Source: Methanimicrococcus blatticola
GTDB taxonomy: Archaea > Halobacteriota > Methanosarcinia > Methanosarcinales > Methanosarcinaceae
DNA: 64,000 nucleotides
Direction of reading: 5' to 3'
Assembly (NCBI RefSeq): GCF_004363215.1
Contig: NZ_SNYS01000006.1
Coordinates: 153,262-217,261 of the forward strand
Below, piece after piece: positions 8,236-17,742 of the stretch. Under the pieces are notes generated by a model. That model searched no databases. It saw nothing but the letters and a program-made list of their open reading frames with translations, and was not told where the DNA came from. The position numbers and the translations under genes are program-made. Position 1 is the stretch's first letter; every line of letters begins with the position of its first letter.

Positions 8236-9327
8236 ATGTCTTTCAATAAGGTGGATCAAAGAGATTTATATCGCTGTGTCAGCTGCGGCAACTGCCGTTC
8301 AGTTTGTCCGGCATTTGAACAAACAGGCCGCGAATCCAAAAACACGCGCGGCCGGATTTTAATTATCCGTGATGTCTGTGAAGGAAAACTGGATGACGCT
8401 TCTGTTTTTGACAGCATTAACACCTGTACGACATGCGGCTACTGCGCAGTCACCTGTCCCGCAGGCGTTCACCCGCCCGATTTGGTTGAAGGCGCGCGCT
8501 GCGGACTTGTCGCCGGCGGAAAAATGACGCCGACGCAGATGAAAATCCGCGACACTGTGACGCAATATTCCAACACGCTCGGCGATGCCGGTTCCCGTCT
8601 CGGCTGGCTTGAAGGAACAGGTCTTGTTCTTCCTGAAAATCCGAAGGCGGTTTATTTTGTCGGCTGTTTGGATACTTATCGCTATCCGGAAACCGCCGTT
8701 AATACTTACAGAATTCTCAATTCAATGGGTGTCGGTCTTTTAAATGATGAAAAATGCTGCGCTTCGCCGCTTCTGCGTCTCGGTTTTGTCAACGAAGCCG
8801 ACGCATTGATGAAGCATAATATTGATCAAATCAAAATGAGCGGCGCGGATACAATCATCGCAGGCTGTGCCGGCTGTTACAACACGCTGAAAAACAATTA
8901 TGATTTAGACGGTGTCAATGTTGTCACCGTTTCCGAATATTTGGTTTCCCATTTGGACGATTTGAAAAAATCGGGTCTTGGCAAACTGGATTTGAAAATT
9001 ACATATCACGATCCTTGCCACTCCGGTCGCCACAATAATATTTTTGATGAGCCCCGCGCTTTGATTCATGAAATTGTCGGCAAAGACAATTTGATTGAAA
9101 TGGCAACAATTCGCGAAAAATCCAGGTGCTGCGGCGGTGGCGGCGGTGTCCGGTCCGGTTACAACGATTTGTCTTTGGCAATGGCCAAAAGAAGATTAGA
9201 AGACGTTCCCAAAGGCGTTGATTATATCGTTACAACCTGTCCGCTTTGCCTGCGCAATTTAAGAGATGCCGGCGGTGACATTCCCGTCATTGATTTAATT
9301 GAATTAATCAAAATGGCAAAAAATTAA
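8236..9327 (+). CDS. Fe-S subunit with two CCG domains (GlcF / HdrD-like)
   Basis: 363 aa from ATG 8236, chosen because GAGGAA lies 9 bases upstream; a TTG at 8227 is too close to that site. Two [4Fe-4S] motifs near the N-terminus, CVSCGNCRSVCP and CTTCGYCAVTCP, transfer electrons. Two cysteine-rich CCG domains follow, the first ending in EKCCASP and the second in SRCCGGGGG. This matches GlcF and heterodisulfide-reductase-D-like proteins and suggests electrons from the upstream flavoprotein pass to a quinone-, phenazine- or thiol-type acceptor. The two genes form an operon. Confidence 0.9.
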   Translation: MSFNKVDQRDLYRCVSCGNCRSVCPAFEQTGRESKNTRGRILIIRDVCEGKLDDASVFDSINTCTTCGYCAVTCPAGVHPPDLVEGARCGLVAGGKMTPTQMKIRDTVTQYSNTLGDAGSRLGWLEGTGLVLPENPKAVYFVGCLDTYRYPETAVNTYRILNSMGVGLLNDEKCCASPLLRLGFVNEADALMKHNIDQIKMSGADTIIAGCAGCYNTLKNNYDLDGVNVVTVSEYLVSHLDDLKKSGLGKLDLKITYHDPCHSGRHNNIFDEPRALIHEIVGKDNLIEMATIREKSRCCGGGGGVRSGYNDLSLAMAKRRLEDVPKGVDYIVTTCPLCLRNLRDAGGDIPVIDLIELIKMAKN

Positions 9328-9553
9328 TGACAAAAAAATTAATGGTAACAATTAATGGAAAAAAGTGAATGGTAAACGTTGATATTTTAAATTAAAATTT
9401 AAATTAAAAAACGTAACCATATTCTTTATTGAAAAACGTATTCTATATTTCAACTTAAAAATTAAAAAAGAAGCCGACGCGCTCAAATGTAGCGGTCGAC
9501 GATATTATTGTTTTTAAATCTGTTTTTTTAATTTTTATTTTGCTTCTTCTAAT

Positions 9554-10417
9554 TTAAAGATGCTTTTTTAAGAAATTGCGGATTTCTTCTGAGTTTGCCC
9601 AGCCTTCATCCAGTTTGGCAATGACTTCTTCAATTTCATTGCACTGCTCGATGATTTTTTCTGCGGCCATGTGATCGTATGATGTTTCGGCCAGCAGGAA
9701 AACGCTTGAGAGCGGATTGCGGATGTTGTCAATGACGGTTGCAAACTGTTCAATGTTTGCTTCCAAACGCTCATATGAAACACGTTTCATTTCTTCGTCG
9801 CGCTTTGTTTCGGTAATATCAATTGCCAATAAAACGTAACCGGATACTTCGCCGTCTTCATCTCTGGCGGTATTTGAAATAATCTGCCAATATTTATTTT
9901 TCAAACTTTTGATCTCAGAAGCGATTTCTTTCCTTTCAAGGAATTCGGCAAACAGTTCAAGAGCGGGTTCGCTCGGGAATAATTTTGTTCCCAAATCCGT
10001 GATGGATTTTCCGACAAGTTCGGATTCAGACAATCCGGTTTCAGTGTAAAGGGAACGGCTTGCCCATTTGATTTTATACTCAGCAGTCATGTAAATAACG
10101 ATTTCCGGAACGAAGTCCAAAATCATATTTTTCTCAATATCGGTTTGTTTGGCAACGCCTTTTGCTTTTAAAACCTGATTGATTAAACGGGCCAGCAAGA
10201 CACCGAACACAAAACAGAGAAGTAAAATGACCAAATTGAAGAACAATCCTTCGTCAGTTGTCATCGGTTCAAACAAAAATTTCACGGATTCACCGACACT
10301 GCCCGTATCCGGACCGGCGGTAAAATATCTTGACAGTAACTCTGCAAAAATAAACAAGAGACCGACAAGAACCGATAAAATGATTACTTTGTATTCTAAT
10401 TTCATTTCCAATTTCAT
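9554..10417 (-). CDS. membrane PAS-domain protein with HisKA-like end, no kinase domain
   Basis: 287 aa. Two N-terminal membrane helices (about residues 10-30 and 58-78) flank a short outside loop. A PAS domain follows (FVPEIVIYMTAEYKIKWAS ... LVGKSITDLG) with a PAC-type end (DGEVSGYVLLAIDITETKRDEE). The C-terminal helix resembles a histidine-kinase dimerisation helix, but where an H-box would read H-E-L-R-N-P it reads DNIRNPLSSV, so the phospho-accepting His is Asn. There is no ATPase domain. It may sense redox or ligand signals and partner another kinase. It could start at Met1 or Met5. Confidence 0.75.
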   Translation of the reverse strand: MKLEMKLEYKVIILSVLVGLLFIFAELLSRYFTAGPDTGSVGESVKFLFEPMTTDEGLFFNLVILLLCFVFGVLLARLINQVLKAKGVAKQTDIEKNMILDFVPEIVIYMTAEYKIKWASRSLYTETGLSESELVGKSITDLGTKLFPSEPALELFAEFLERKEIASEIKSLKNKYWQIISNTARDEDGEVSGYVLLAIDITETKRDEEMKRVSYERLEANIEQFATVIDNIRNPLSSVFLLAETSYDHMAAEKIIEQCNEIEEVIAKLDEGWANSEEIRNFLKKHL

Positions 10418-10568
10418 TTCTAAACCCCGTTTTTGAAAATATTTGAAGTTTAAATGTATTTAACTCTATTTAATATTTCACGTTGTTAATAGTAAATCTC
10501 AATAGCAGATCTCAATAAAATCTCTTTTATTATTTTCAGTATCGGTATTTCAGTATTGTATTTCAATT

Positions 10569-12893
10569 TCAGTATCTATATGAATTTGCCCGGTTTCTCG
10601 GAATCAAACATTCCGGTCCGCTGCCGATTAAATCTTCGCGCCCGGCAGCTTCCAACGCCTGTTCAACCATTTCCCGATTATCCGGATTTCTGAATTGAAG
10701 CAAAACGCGCTGCATTTTCTTTTCCGTTCGCGTGACCGGAACATAAATTTTTTCCATCGTAAACGGATTCAGTCCGGTGTGGAACATGCACGTTGAAATC
10801 GTCATCGGTGTTGGCGTAAAATCCTGTACTTGTTCGGTGTAGCGGTTGTTGTCGCGAATGTATTCCGCCATCTCCACTGCGTTTTCCATGGTACATCCGG
10901 GGTGGCCTGAAATTTGGAATGTGACTAAAAACTGTTTCAAATCGAGTTCTCTGTTGATGTCTTTGAATTTCTTTTCAAATTTTTCAAATGCTTCCCGATT
11001 CGGTTTTCTCATCACCGCTGTCACATTGTCGCAGAAATGTTCGGGTGCTACTTTCAGCTGACCGCCGACATGGTATTGGCAAAGTGTTTCCAAGTATCCG
11101 TCATCCTGAAGTGCCAAATCAAAACGAACACCGTATCCGGTCAGCACTTTTCTGACATTCGGCATATTCCGAAGCGTTTCTAAAAGTTTCAAAAGCCGTT
11201 CATGGCTTGAATTCAGCGACGGGCAAACGGTCGGAACAAGACAATTTTTGTGTGTGCAAGCGCCCTTTTTCTCCCATGTCGGACAAGTCATGCCGTACAT
11301 GTTGGCGCTCGGTCCGCCGATTCCGCTGATGATGCCGTTAAAATCAGGCGCGGTCGCGATCTGCTCGGCCTCGCGTATGATCGACTCTTCGCTTCGGTTG
11401 CTGATGGCGCGTCCCTGATGCTGCGTGATGGCGCAGAACGAACAGCCGCCGAAACAGCCGCGATGACTTGTAATTGAATTCTTGACAACGTCTAAACCGG
11501 GAACCCCTTCTGTGTAAGAGGGATGTTCCAAGCGAAGATACGGCAGTTCATACACGTCGTCCATTTCCTTTTCCGTCAGTTCGCGCATCGGCGGATTTTG
11601 AATAATCACGGTTTTGGGATGTGGCTGAACAAGTTTTTTGCCGGAAACAGGGTTCTGGTTTTCATAAATAATTTTAAAAGCGCGGGCATATTGCTCTTTA
11701 TTTTCAGAAACTTCTTTAAAATCGGGTAATTCAATAAATGATCCCGCTTCAAGCGACCCGGAATATTCGGAGTCATGTCCGTCGCGGATATTTTTCCATT
11801 CTCGAACCGGCATTTTCCAAACGGTTCCCGGAATATTTCGAATGTCGGCTATTTTTTCGCCGGCATTCAGTCGGGCGGCGATTTCTTTTGCCTGAAGCTC
11901 GCCCATGCCGTAAATAATCATATCAATCGGCGCGTCGGCCAAAACGGATTGACGCACATCATTGGATAAATAATCGAATTCCGCAAAGCGGCGAAGCGAT
12001 GCTTCAATGCCGCCCGCAATAATCGGAACATCCGGATACGCTTGGCGGAGACGGTTCGCATAAGCGATGACGGCGCGATCCGGACGCAGGCCGGGCTCTC
12101 CGCCGGGGGAATACATATCGCTTTCGCGCTTGTACAAAAGCGGTGTATAATTATTGACAAGAGAATCGGCATTGCCCGCGCTGACAGAGAAAAAGAGGCG
12201 CGGTTTTCCGAGAATTTCAAAAGCGTCTTTGCTTGTCCAATCCGGTTGCGCAATGACGCCGACGCGGAAACCGTCGTGTTCTAAGACACGGCCGATAATT
12301 GCGGTTCCGAATCCGGAATGGTCGACATAAGCGTCTCCCGTGATTAAAATAATATCCAGCTCATCCCAGCCTTTTTGACGTGCCTCTTCAAGGCTCATCG
12401 GTAAAAAGTCGCCGGCTTTTTTCAAGGCTTCTTGCCGGCGTTTCTCAAAAAAATGGTTTACTTTTTTTTCGGTTTTTCTCCCGTCAACTTCGTTTTTTTT
12501 TGACTCGTTGCGGTCGTTTCTGTCTCTTCTGCCGCCGGATCTTTCATTTCTTCCGGCATTTGATTTATAATCGTCATCGGAACGCTTTGATCGTGTGTCT
12601 GATTTCCATTCGAAACGACCCGGTTCGGGAATTTTTGCACCTTCCCGTTTGACACCCAATTGGCCGATTGCAGGCTTTTTTGAAGTGTCTTTTCCGGATT
12701 GCGCTTTGCCTTTCTTTTCATCTTTTGGAATCACAATCTTTGATTTGTCCGCGCCTAACTTTCCGGCTTCTTTTTCAAGACCCATGATTGTTCTGCGGTT
12801 GTCGGCTTTTCCGACTTCCACTTTGCTGACCGTTCCCAAAGTTCCGGTTTTTCGCGCCGGTTTTTTCCCCGTTTCTTTATTTAATTCTGACAT
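10569..12893 (-). CDS. YgiQ-family radical SAM protein with basic N-terminal extension
   Basis: 774 aa. Residues from about 165 onward match the YgiQ family: FLPMSLEEARQKGWDELDIILITGDAYVDHSGFG, an N-terminal B12-binding-like fold, then the radical SAM cluster motif C-x3-C-x2-C in GCFGGCSFCAITQHQGR. Further conserved blocks include CPNVRK- and VAPEHF-type segments. The first 160 residues are low-complexity and rich in Lys, Arg, Gly and Asp, with no family match visible, and may bind nucleic acid. Reaction unknown for the family. It is the last gene of the operon that contains rtcB. Confidence 0.88.
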   Translation of the reverse strand: MSELNKETGKKPARKTGTLGTVSKVEVGKADNRRTIMGLEKEAGKLGADKSKIVIPKDEKKGKAQSGKDTSKKPAIGQLGVKREGAKIPEPGRFEWKSDTRSKRSDDDYKSNAGRNERSGGRRDRNDRNESKKNEVDGRKTEKKVNHFFEKRRQEALKKAGDFLPMSLEEARQKGWDELDIILITGDAYVDHSGFGTAIIGRVLEHDGFRVGVIAQPDWTSKDAFEILGKPRLFFSVSAGNADSLVNNYTPLLYKRESDMYSPGGEPGLRPDRAVIAYANRLRQAYPDVPIIAGGIEASLRRFAEFDYLSNDVRQSVLADAPIDMIIYGMGELQAKEIAARLNAGEKIADIRNIPGTVWKMPVREWKNIRDGHDSEYSGSLEAGSFIELPDFKEVSENKEQYARAFKIIYENQNPVSGKKLVQPHPKTVIIQNPPMRELTEKEMDDVYELPYLRLEHPSYTEGVPGLDVVKNSITSHRGCFGGCSFCAITQHQGRAISNRSEESIIREAEQIATAPDFNGIISGIGGPSANMYGMTCPTWEKKGACTHKNCLVPTVCPSLNSSHERLLKLLETLRNMPNVRKVLTGYGVRFDLALQDDGYLETLCQYHVGGQLKVAPEHFCDNVTAVMRKPNREAFEKFEKKFKDINRELDLKQFLVTFQISGHPGCTMENAVEMAEYIRDNNRYTEQVQDFTPTPMTISTCMFHTGLNPFTMEKIYVPVTRTEKKMQRVLLQFRNPDNREMVEQALEAAGREDLIGSGPECLIPRNRANSYRY

Positions 12894-12908
12894 TTTCCCG
12901 TCTCTCTT

Positions 12909-13562
12909 TTAAGGATTCATCCTTGATGACATCATTTCTGATAATTCAATTGATCGGTTCGCGTTTCCGAGTGTTGTGTGACCGTGTCCCGGACATAAGT
13001 TTTCAATATCTAATTCTCTTAATTTACTGATGGAGCTCGTCATCTTTTCCGGCGCGGAAATTTTAAAATCCGACCGCCCGATGCCGCCGTCTGAAAAAAC
13101 CGTGTCGCCTGAAAAAAGCGTTTTTGAATTTTTCTCATAAAGGCAGATACAGCCGACGGTATGTCCCGGTGTGTGAATAACTTCCAAATATTCTTCTTCG
13201 CCGTTTTCATTGAACCCGATCGGGATTTTTTCGCCGCCCCGGTACAATATATCTGCCGGCGGGCAGGCGATTTTACTTCCGAAATTCAATGCGCTTGATA
13301 AATAATCGTCATTCAAAAACGGCGCATCAGCTTCATGAATTGCCAATTTCGCGCCGCTTCTTTTCAAAAGTTCGCCGGCGCAGCCGCTGTGATCGTAATG
13401 CGCGTGCGTTAAAATAATTAATTCAATATTTTCAATCGGCATGATTTGTTCCATATGATGCAAAACATAATCGGTGGTCATTCCGGTGTCAATCACGATT
13501 TTTTGATTGATGACATAAATATTAGAATCGTAATATTGAGGAACGATTTCTTCAACGCGCAT
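12909..13562 (-). CDS. MBL-fold metallo-hydrolase (glyoxalase II-like)
   Basis: 217 aa. The metallo-beta-lactamase signature THAHYDHSG is complete, with further ligands in IHTPGHTVGC, FSGDTVF and CPGHGHT. Such proteins hydrolyse thioesters or phosphodiesters with two metals; the substrate is not evident. It lies between rtcB (12 bases) and the YgiQ-like gene (15 bases), so it is part of the same operon. The linkage suggests, but does not prove, a role in RNA processing. Confidence 0.9.
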   Translation of the reverse strand: MRVEEIVPQYYDSNIYVINQKIVIDTGMTTDYVLHHMEQIMPIENIELIILTHAHYDHSGCAGELLKRSGAKLAIHEADAPFLNDDYLSSALNFGSKIACPPADILYRGGEKIPIGFNENGEEEYLEVIHTPGHTVGCICLYEKNSKTLFSGDTVFSDGGIGRSDFKISAPEKMTSSISKLRELDIENLCPGHGHTTLGNANRSIELSEMMSSRMNP

Positions 13563-13574
13563 TTTCTTCCTCCC

Positions 13575-15053
13575 TCATCCTTTAATAACGCCGATCGGAA
13601 TCAAGCGGGCGACTTTTTGAGCAATTCCGAGACTGTCTACGACATCAACGACATCGTCGCTGTTTTTGTAAACGCTCGGCGCTTCTTCGGCAATCACTGA
13701 CGCTTTTTCCGCTCTCACCGTGATGCCTTGGCGTGCCAGTTCTTCTTGGATTGCTTCCCCGTTCATGCTGCCTTTGGCTTTGCCGCGTCCCATCAAACGG
13801 CCGGCACCATGACAAGCGCTGCCGAATGAGAGCGACATGGAATTGGGTCCGCCTTTCAAAACGAATGAGGGCGTTCCCATGCTTCCCGGAATTAAAACCG
13901 GCTGGCCGACATCTCTGTATTGCTGCGGCACTTCGGGGTGACCGGCAGGGAATGCGCGTGTTGCGCCTTTCCGGTGAACGTAAACATCCTGTTTTTTGCC
14001 GTCCACTTCGTGTGTTTCGTATTTCGCGACGTTGTGCGCGACATCGTAAAGCAGTTCCATGCCGAGCGCGTCGGTGTCTTTGCCGTAAAATTGTTCAAAG
14101 ACTTCGCGTGTCCAGTGCATAATGATTTGGCGGTTTGCCCAAGCATAATTCGCGCCGCATTTCATGGCGTCAAAATAATCCTGCGCCTCTTTGGATTTTG
14201 CGGGCGCGCAGGCGAGCTGCATATCGGGAACATTGATTTTGTATTTTTTAACCGCCTGGTTCAATGTTTGCAGATGGTCTGTACAAATTTGATGACCGGC
14301 GCCGCGGGAGCCGCAGTGAATCATTACGGTGACTTGCCCTTCTTCCAAGCCGTAAGCAGCGGCGGCAACGGGATCATAAATTTTATCAACATATTGTATT
14401 TCTAAAAAATGGTTGCCGCTGCCAAGTGTCCCGAATTGCGGGCGTCCTCTTTTGCGGGCTTTTGTTCCGACGGTGTCCGGATTTCCGCCTTCCATGAAAC
14501 CGTAGGATTCGCAGTTTTTGGTATCACTTTCAATTCCGTATCCGGCTTCAACGGCCCACTGTGAGCCGTGTAAAAACGCTTCCGTTAATTCGGTGTCGGT
14601 GACTTTGAATTCTCCTTTTGAACCGACGCCTGAGGGAATTTTCTTAAACAAATTTTCCGTCAATATTTTCATATGAGGCGTCGCGTCTTCTTTTAAAAGA
14701 TTTGTTTTCATGAGGCGGACACCGCAATTAATATCAAAACCGACGCCGCCGGGGCTGATGACACCTTCTTCTTCATCGAAAGCCGCAACGCCGCCGATTG
14801 TAAAACCGTAACCGAGGTGAACGTCGGGCATGGCCATGGAATAATCTAAAATGCCGGGTAGCATGGCGACATTTGCAACCTGATTAACGGTTTCTTTGTC
14901 AATCGTTCCCATTAATTTTTCTGACAGAAAAAGTCTGCCGGGAACATTCATCCCGTAAGCGTGCGATGTTGGGATGTCCCAAATGTTATCGTTGACGCGG
15001 GTTAATTCCTCCGTGACGTCCGATTCGTTTTTTTCTTTATTCTGATTTGACAT
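13575..15053 (-). CDS. rtcB: RNA-splicing ligase RtcB
   Basis: 492 aa. RtcB joins 2',3'-cyclic phosphate and 5'-OH RNA ends using GTP and Mn, chiefly in tRNA splicing. Family blocks: AMPDVHLGYGFTIGG, FDINCGVRLM with the Mn-binding Cys, GSGNHFLEIQYV, IHCGSRGAGHQ, and the guanylylation segment ACHGAGRLMGRG with its His. The C-terminus ends VARLIPIGVIKG. No intein is seen. Downstream of its activator archease on the same strand, so the two likely work together. Confidence 0.96.
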   Translation of the reverse strand: MSNQNKEKNESDVTEELTRVNDNIWDIPTSHAYGMNVPGRLFLSEKLMGTIDKETVNQVANVAMLPGILDYSMAMPDVHLGYGFTIGGVAAFDEEEGVISPGGVGFDINCGVRLMKTNLLKEDATPHMKILTENLFKKIPSGVGSKGEFKVTDTELTEAFLHGSQWAVEAGYGIESDTKNCESYGFMEGGNPDTVGTKARKRGRPQFGTLGSGNHFLEIQYVDKIYDPVAAAAYGLEEGQVTVMIHCGSRGAGHQICTDHLQTLNQAVKKYKINVPDMQLACAPAKSKEAQDYFDAMKCGANYAWANRQIIMHWTREVFEQFYGKDTDALGMELLYDVAHNVAKYETHEVDGKKQDVYVHRKGATRAFPAGHPEVPQQYRDVGQPVLIPGSMGTPSFVLKGGPNSMSLSFGSACHGAGRLMGRGKAKGSMNGEAIQEELARQGITVRAEKASVIAEEAPSVYKNSDDVVDVVDSLGIAQKVARLIPIGVIKG

Positions 15054-15223
15054 AATTTTCCCTTAAAATGATATGATTTAATAACAGTGATTCATTTCTG
15101 TGATTTAAACTGTTCCTTAATCAGACAGACCGCCGCCGTGCGCGACCCGCTCCTGTTTTTTAAATATTGAAAAACGAGAAACCGTTTAATAAACAAAATG
15201 TGCCGCAAAAAAGTGTCATTCGT

Positions 15224-15685
15224 TTACAAATCCAAAACGACTTCCGCTTCAAAGCCGGTCGGTGTTTCTTCAACGCGGATGCCGCTGTACGTTATCGCTT
15301 TGACTTCCGTTTTAAAATTTTGTTTGGCGGAATCAATCGGTTCGCCGGATACGACGGCGTTTATAAACCAAACATCGTTGCCGTCATCATCTTTTTTTAC
15401 GCCGGCTTCTTTGACGTAAACAGCGCCGAGAACCGTTTCTTCAGCGTCAAATAAATACAAAAGTTCTGACAGGAAATCGACCATTAAATTTTCTTTGCCG
15501 GCGGTTCCTGTGGTTTCTAAATCGATTTCAAATGCCGTTTTTGGATGAATTGTTGAAATATCCGCAATCACGGAAAGTGTCGCTAAGGCTGCGTTTTCAA
15601 AAACCTTTTCAATCGTGTCACCGTATGCGATAAATTTTGTGTCGGCGACATGGTCCAAATAAATGAAATCGGTTTTTTGCGTCAT
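15224..15685 (-). CDS. archease, activator of RtcB
   Basis: 153 aa. Archease speeds guanylylation and allows RtcB multiple turnover. The N-terminal YLDHVADTKFIAYG segment with its metal-binding Asp and the C-terminal IRVEETPTGFEAEVVLDL match the family. It lies 170 bases upstream of rtcB on the same strand and 21 bases after the CDP-alcohol phosphatidyltransferase, so a shared operon is likely. Confidence 0.93.
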   Translation of the reverse strand: MTQKTDFIYLDHVADTKFIAYGDTIEKVFENAALATLSVIADISTIHPKTAFEIDLETTGTAGKENLMVDFLSELLYLFDAEETVLGAVYVKEAGVKKDDDGNDVWFINAVVSGEPIDSAKQNFKTEVKAITYSGIRVEETPTGFEAEVVLDL

Positions 15686-15706
15686 TGTTTTTCAAAAAAA
15701 TTTTGT

Positions 15707-16405
15707 TTAAGCTTCCGCTTCTGATTTTTCAGACGCTTTTGCTTTGTCTTCTCTGTCCAGTGCTTTCCAAATGTGGTAAATTCTTTGGAATGCGGTAATG
15801 TGCGACCCGACGGCAATAATAATCATGGCCCAGCCGAGGAATGAAAATCCCCAATAAAGGGCAGAAGTTTCGTAAAACGCGATGTAGCCGAAATCCAAGA
15901 ACGAGGCTGCCAATATGATAATCAGGCGGTCGGCGCGTCCCATGATGCCGCCGTAATATCTGCCGATATCCATTGCCTGCGCCTGTGTTCCGAGATAGCT
16001 TGTCAGCAAAATGCCTGCAAGCGCGATGAATCCGATCCACCACGGGCAAAATCCGCCGAAAACAATTCCGGAAATGATAAAAACATCGGCGTAGCGGTCA
16101 ATGACATGGTCTAAAAAGTCGCCTTTTTTGCCGGCAATACCGCGGAGACGCGCAACGGCACCGTCAAGAGCGTCAAGTCCCGAATTGATGAGAACGCAGA
16201 TGGCCGCAACCAAAAGAAAATAATAAGGTGCCGAGAGGCCGAAATAATCATTGCCTGCAAAATAGTAAAAGATGCCGGCAAGTATTGAAAATATAAATGA
16301 TATAATTGAAAGTGTGTTGGGTGAGATGCCGATTTTAATGAATATTTTTGCAATCGGATCCACGATCGTTTCTGCAACGTACGGTCTGAGCGAATTGGCT
16401 GCCAT
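15707..16405 (-). CDS. CDP-alcohol phosphatidyltransferase (archaetidylinositol-phosphate synthase-like)
   Basis: 232 aa, about six membrane helices. The family motif D-x2-D-G-x2-A-R-x8-G-x3-D-x3-D is complete in the segment opening DALDGAVAR and closing HVIDRYAD. It would replace CMP in CDP-archaeol with an alcohol, making a polar membrane lipid. The N-terminus (LRPYVAETIVDPIAKIF) resembles archaeal archaetidylinositol-phosphate synthases, though other head groups are possible. First gene of the minus-strand operon with archease and rtcB. Confidence 0.85.
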   Translation of the reverse strand: MAANSLRPYVAETIVDPIAKIFIKIGISPNTLSIISFIFSILAGIFYYFAGNDYFGLSAPYYFLLVAAICVLINSGLDALDGAVARLRGIAGKKGDFLDHVIDRYADVFIISGIVFGGFCPWWIGFIALAGILLTSYLGTQAQAMDIGRYYGGIMGRADRLIIILAASFLDFGYIAFYETSALYWGFSFLGWAMIIIAVGSHITAFQRIYHIWKALDREDKAKASEKSEAEA

Positions 16406-16479
16406 TGATTATATTTCCTTTTTTTACCTTTTTGTTGTATAACTACTTTCTATACCCTATAAATAAATAACAATTCCGC

Positions 16480-17091
16480 TTAAAACAAGTTTTTGGCAGT
16501 CGCGTACATATATTTGATTTTGGCGGCGTGTTCTAATTGCGCCGTTATGTTATACGCTTCTTCAAGCGTTTCTCCAATTGCAATTGTCCCGTGGCCGAGA
16601 ACAACAACGCTTTTTGTTTTCCCGTCCTTGAAAGCCGCCGCCGCATTTTTCGCCAACTCATCGCTTCCGATGCCGCCTTCGATAATCGGGATTTCTTTTA
16701 AAAACAATTTTCCTTCGCTGTCAATCGGCACAATTGTTTCATTTCCGGCTTCGTGTTCCAAAATTGACATCACGACGGAATACGGGCAATGTGCATGAAG
16801 AATGACTTTTGCTTTCGTTTCCGAATATATTCTGCGGTGAACGGGGGTTTCTGAAGACGCCGCCTTTTCAATTGCCGCTAAAACGCCTGCTTCCGTCAGC
16901 GTATCTTCTTCACCGTTATAAATCGGCACTTCAATGACACTGTTCACACCGATTTCATCCAACGCCGCCCCTGTTTTTGTAATAATGAAAGAATTGCCCG
17001 AGGCGGAGCGAACGCTGATATTTCCGAAATTCGCTTCCACCAAACCCGATTGAACAACCTTTTTGCCGGTCGCCGATATTTTCTGCCACAT
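16480..17091 (-). CDS. class II aldolase / adducin-type aldolase
   Basis: 203 aa. Related to fuculose-1-phosphate aldolase, which cleaves phosphorylated sugars with Zn. Ligand residues are visible: Glu in SSETPVHRRIY, two His in ILHAHCPYS, and the His of VVLGHGTI. GLVEANFGNISVR is the phosphate-binding-type N-terminal segment. The true substrate is not evident; in archaea such enzymes also act in cofactor or methylthio-sugar routes. Single gene, ahead of the tRNA-Thr on the other strand. Confidence 0.85.
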   Translation of the reverse strand: MWQKISATGKKVVQSGLVEANFGNISVRSASGNSFIITKTGAALDEIGVNSVIEVPIYNGEEDTLTEAGVLAAIEKAASSETPVHRRIYSETKAKVILHAHCPYSVVMSILEHEAGNETIVPIDSEGKLFLKEIPIIEGGIGSDELAKNAAAAFKDGKTKSVVVLGHGTIAIGETLEEAYNITAQLEHAAKIKYMYATAKNLF

Positions 17092-17227
17092 AATTATCCG
17101 ATAACTTGTTTTTATGATTTTATTAATTTGTAATCGGATTGATTTTCATCCTTTAAAAAAGCATCATTTTGATTTTCCCCCATAAAATTTATTAATTATG
17201 AATTGTATGTAAGGGATACTTCAAAGC

Positions 17228-17299
17228 GCCTCGTTGGCTTAGGGGTATAGCGGCTGACTTGTAATCAGCAGGTCGCGTGTTCAAATCACGCACGGGGCT
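17228..17299 (+). tRNA. tRNA-Thr (UGU anticodon)
   Basis: Acceptor GCCTCGT (17228-17234) pairs with ACGGGGC (17292-17298), discriminator T. The anticodon stem GCTGA / TCAGC encloses CTTGTAA with anticodon TGT. The T-arm GCGTG-TTCAAAT-CACGC is standard. No intron and no encoded CCA. Confidence 0.95.
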
Positions 17300-17306
17300 T
17301 AAAAAA

Positions 17307-17357
17307 GAATGTTCAGATCACGCAAATTCTGAACATTCAAAAATCGTTTTTTTCAAA
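17307..17357 (+). terminator. hairpin terminator behind tRNA-Thr
   Basis: GAATGTTCAGA (17307-17317) pairs perfectly with TCTGAACATTC (17328-17338), an 11-bp stem with a 10-base loop, followed by a T7 tract. Confidence 0.6.
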
Positions 17358-17392
17358 AATTAACTGAATTAACTGAAAGTTTCAATTTTTTA

Positions 17393-17704
17393 TCACTTAA
17401 ACTTCACAGCCGTCCCGTAAACCAAAACTTCAGAAGCACCTTGCATAATCGAAGAAGTTGAGAACCGGACATTCACAATTGCATCCGCGCCCAATTTCTC
17501 CGCGTCTTCAATCATTCTTTGCGTTGCTGTTTCGCGGGACTGGTTCATTAAATCGGTGTACGCTTTAAGCTCGCCGCCGACAATGTTCCTGAGACCCTGA
17601 GTGATGTCGCGGCCGATATTTTTGGCTTGGATTGTTGTTCCTTTGACAAGACCGAGTGTTTCAAGTTCTTTTCCGTTGATGTATTCTGTGTTGACGATAA
17701 TCAT
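17393..17704 (-). CDS. YbjQ/UPF0145 family protein
   Basis: 103 aa, full length for this small pentamer-forming family of unknown function, sometimes called heavy-metal-binding. Family segments: NTEYINGKELETLGLVKG, then GADAIVNVRFSTS and the end EVLVYGTAVKF. It stands between the tRNA and the Abi_2 gene; 38 bases separate it from the Abi_2 stop on the same strand. Confidence 0.88.
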   Translation of the reverse strand: MIIVNTEYINGKELETLGLVKGTTIQAKNIGRDITQGLRNIVGGELKAYTDLMNQSRETATQRMIEDAEKLGADAIVNVRFSTSSIMQGASEVLVYGTAVKFK

Positions 17705-17742
17705 TTTTTCACCTTTTGTTGTTTTTCTTATCTTGATTATTA

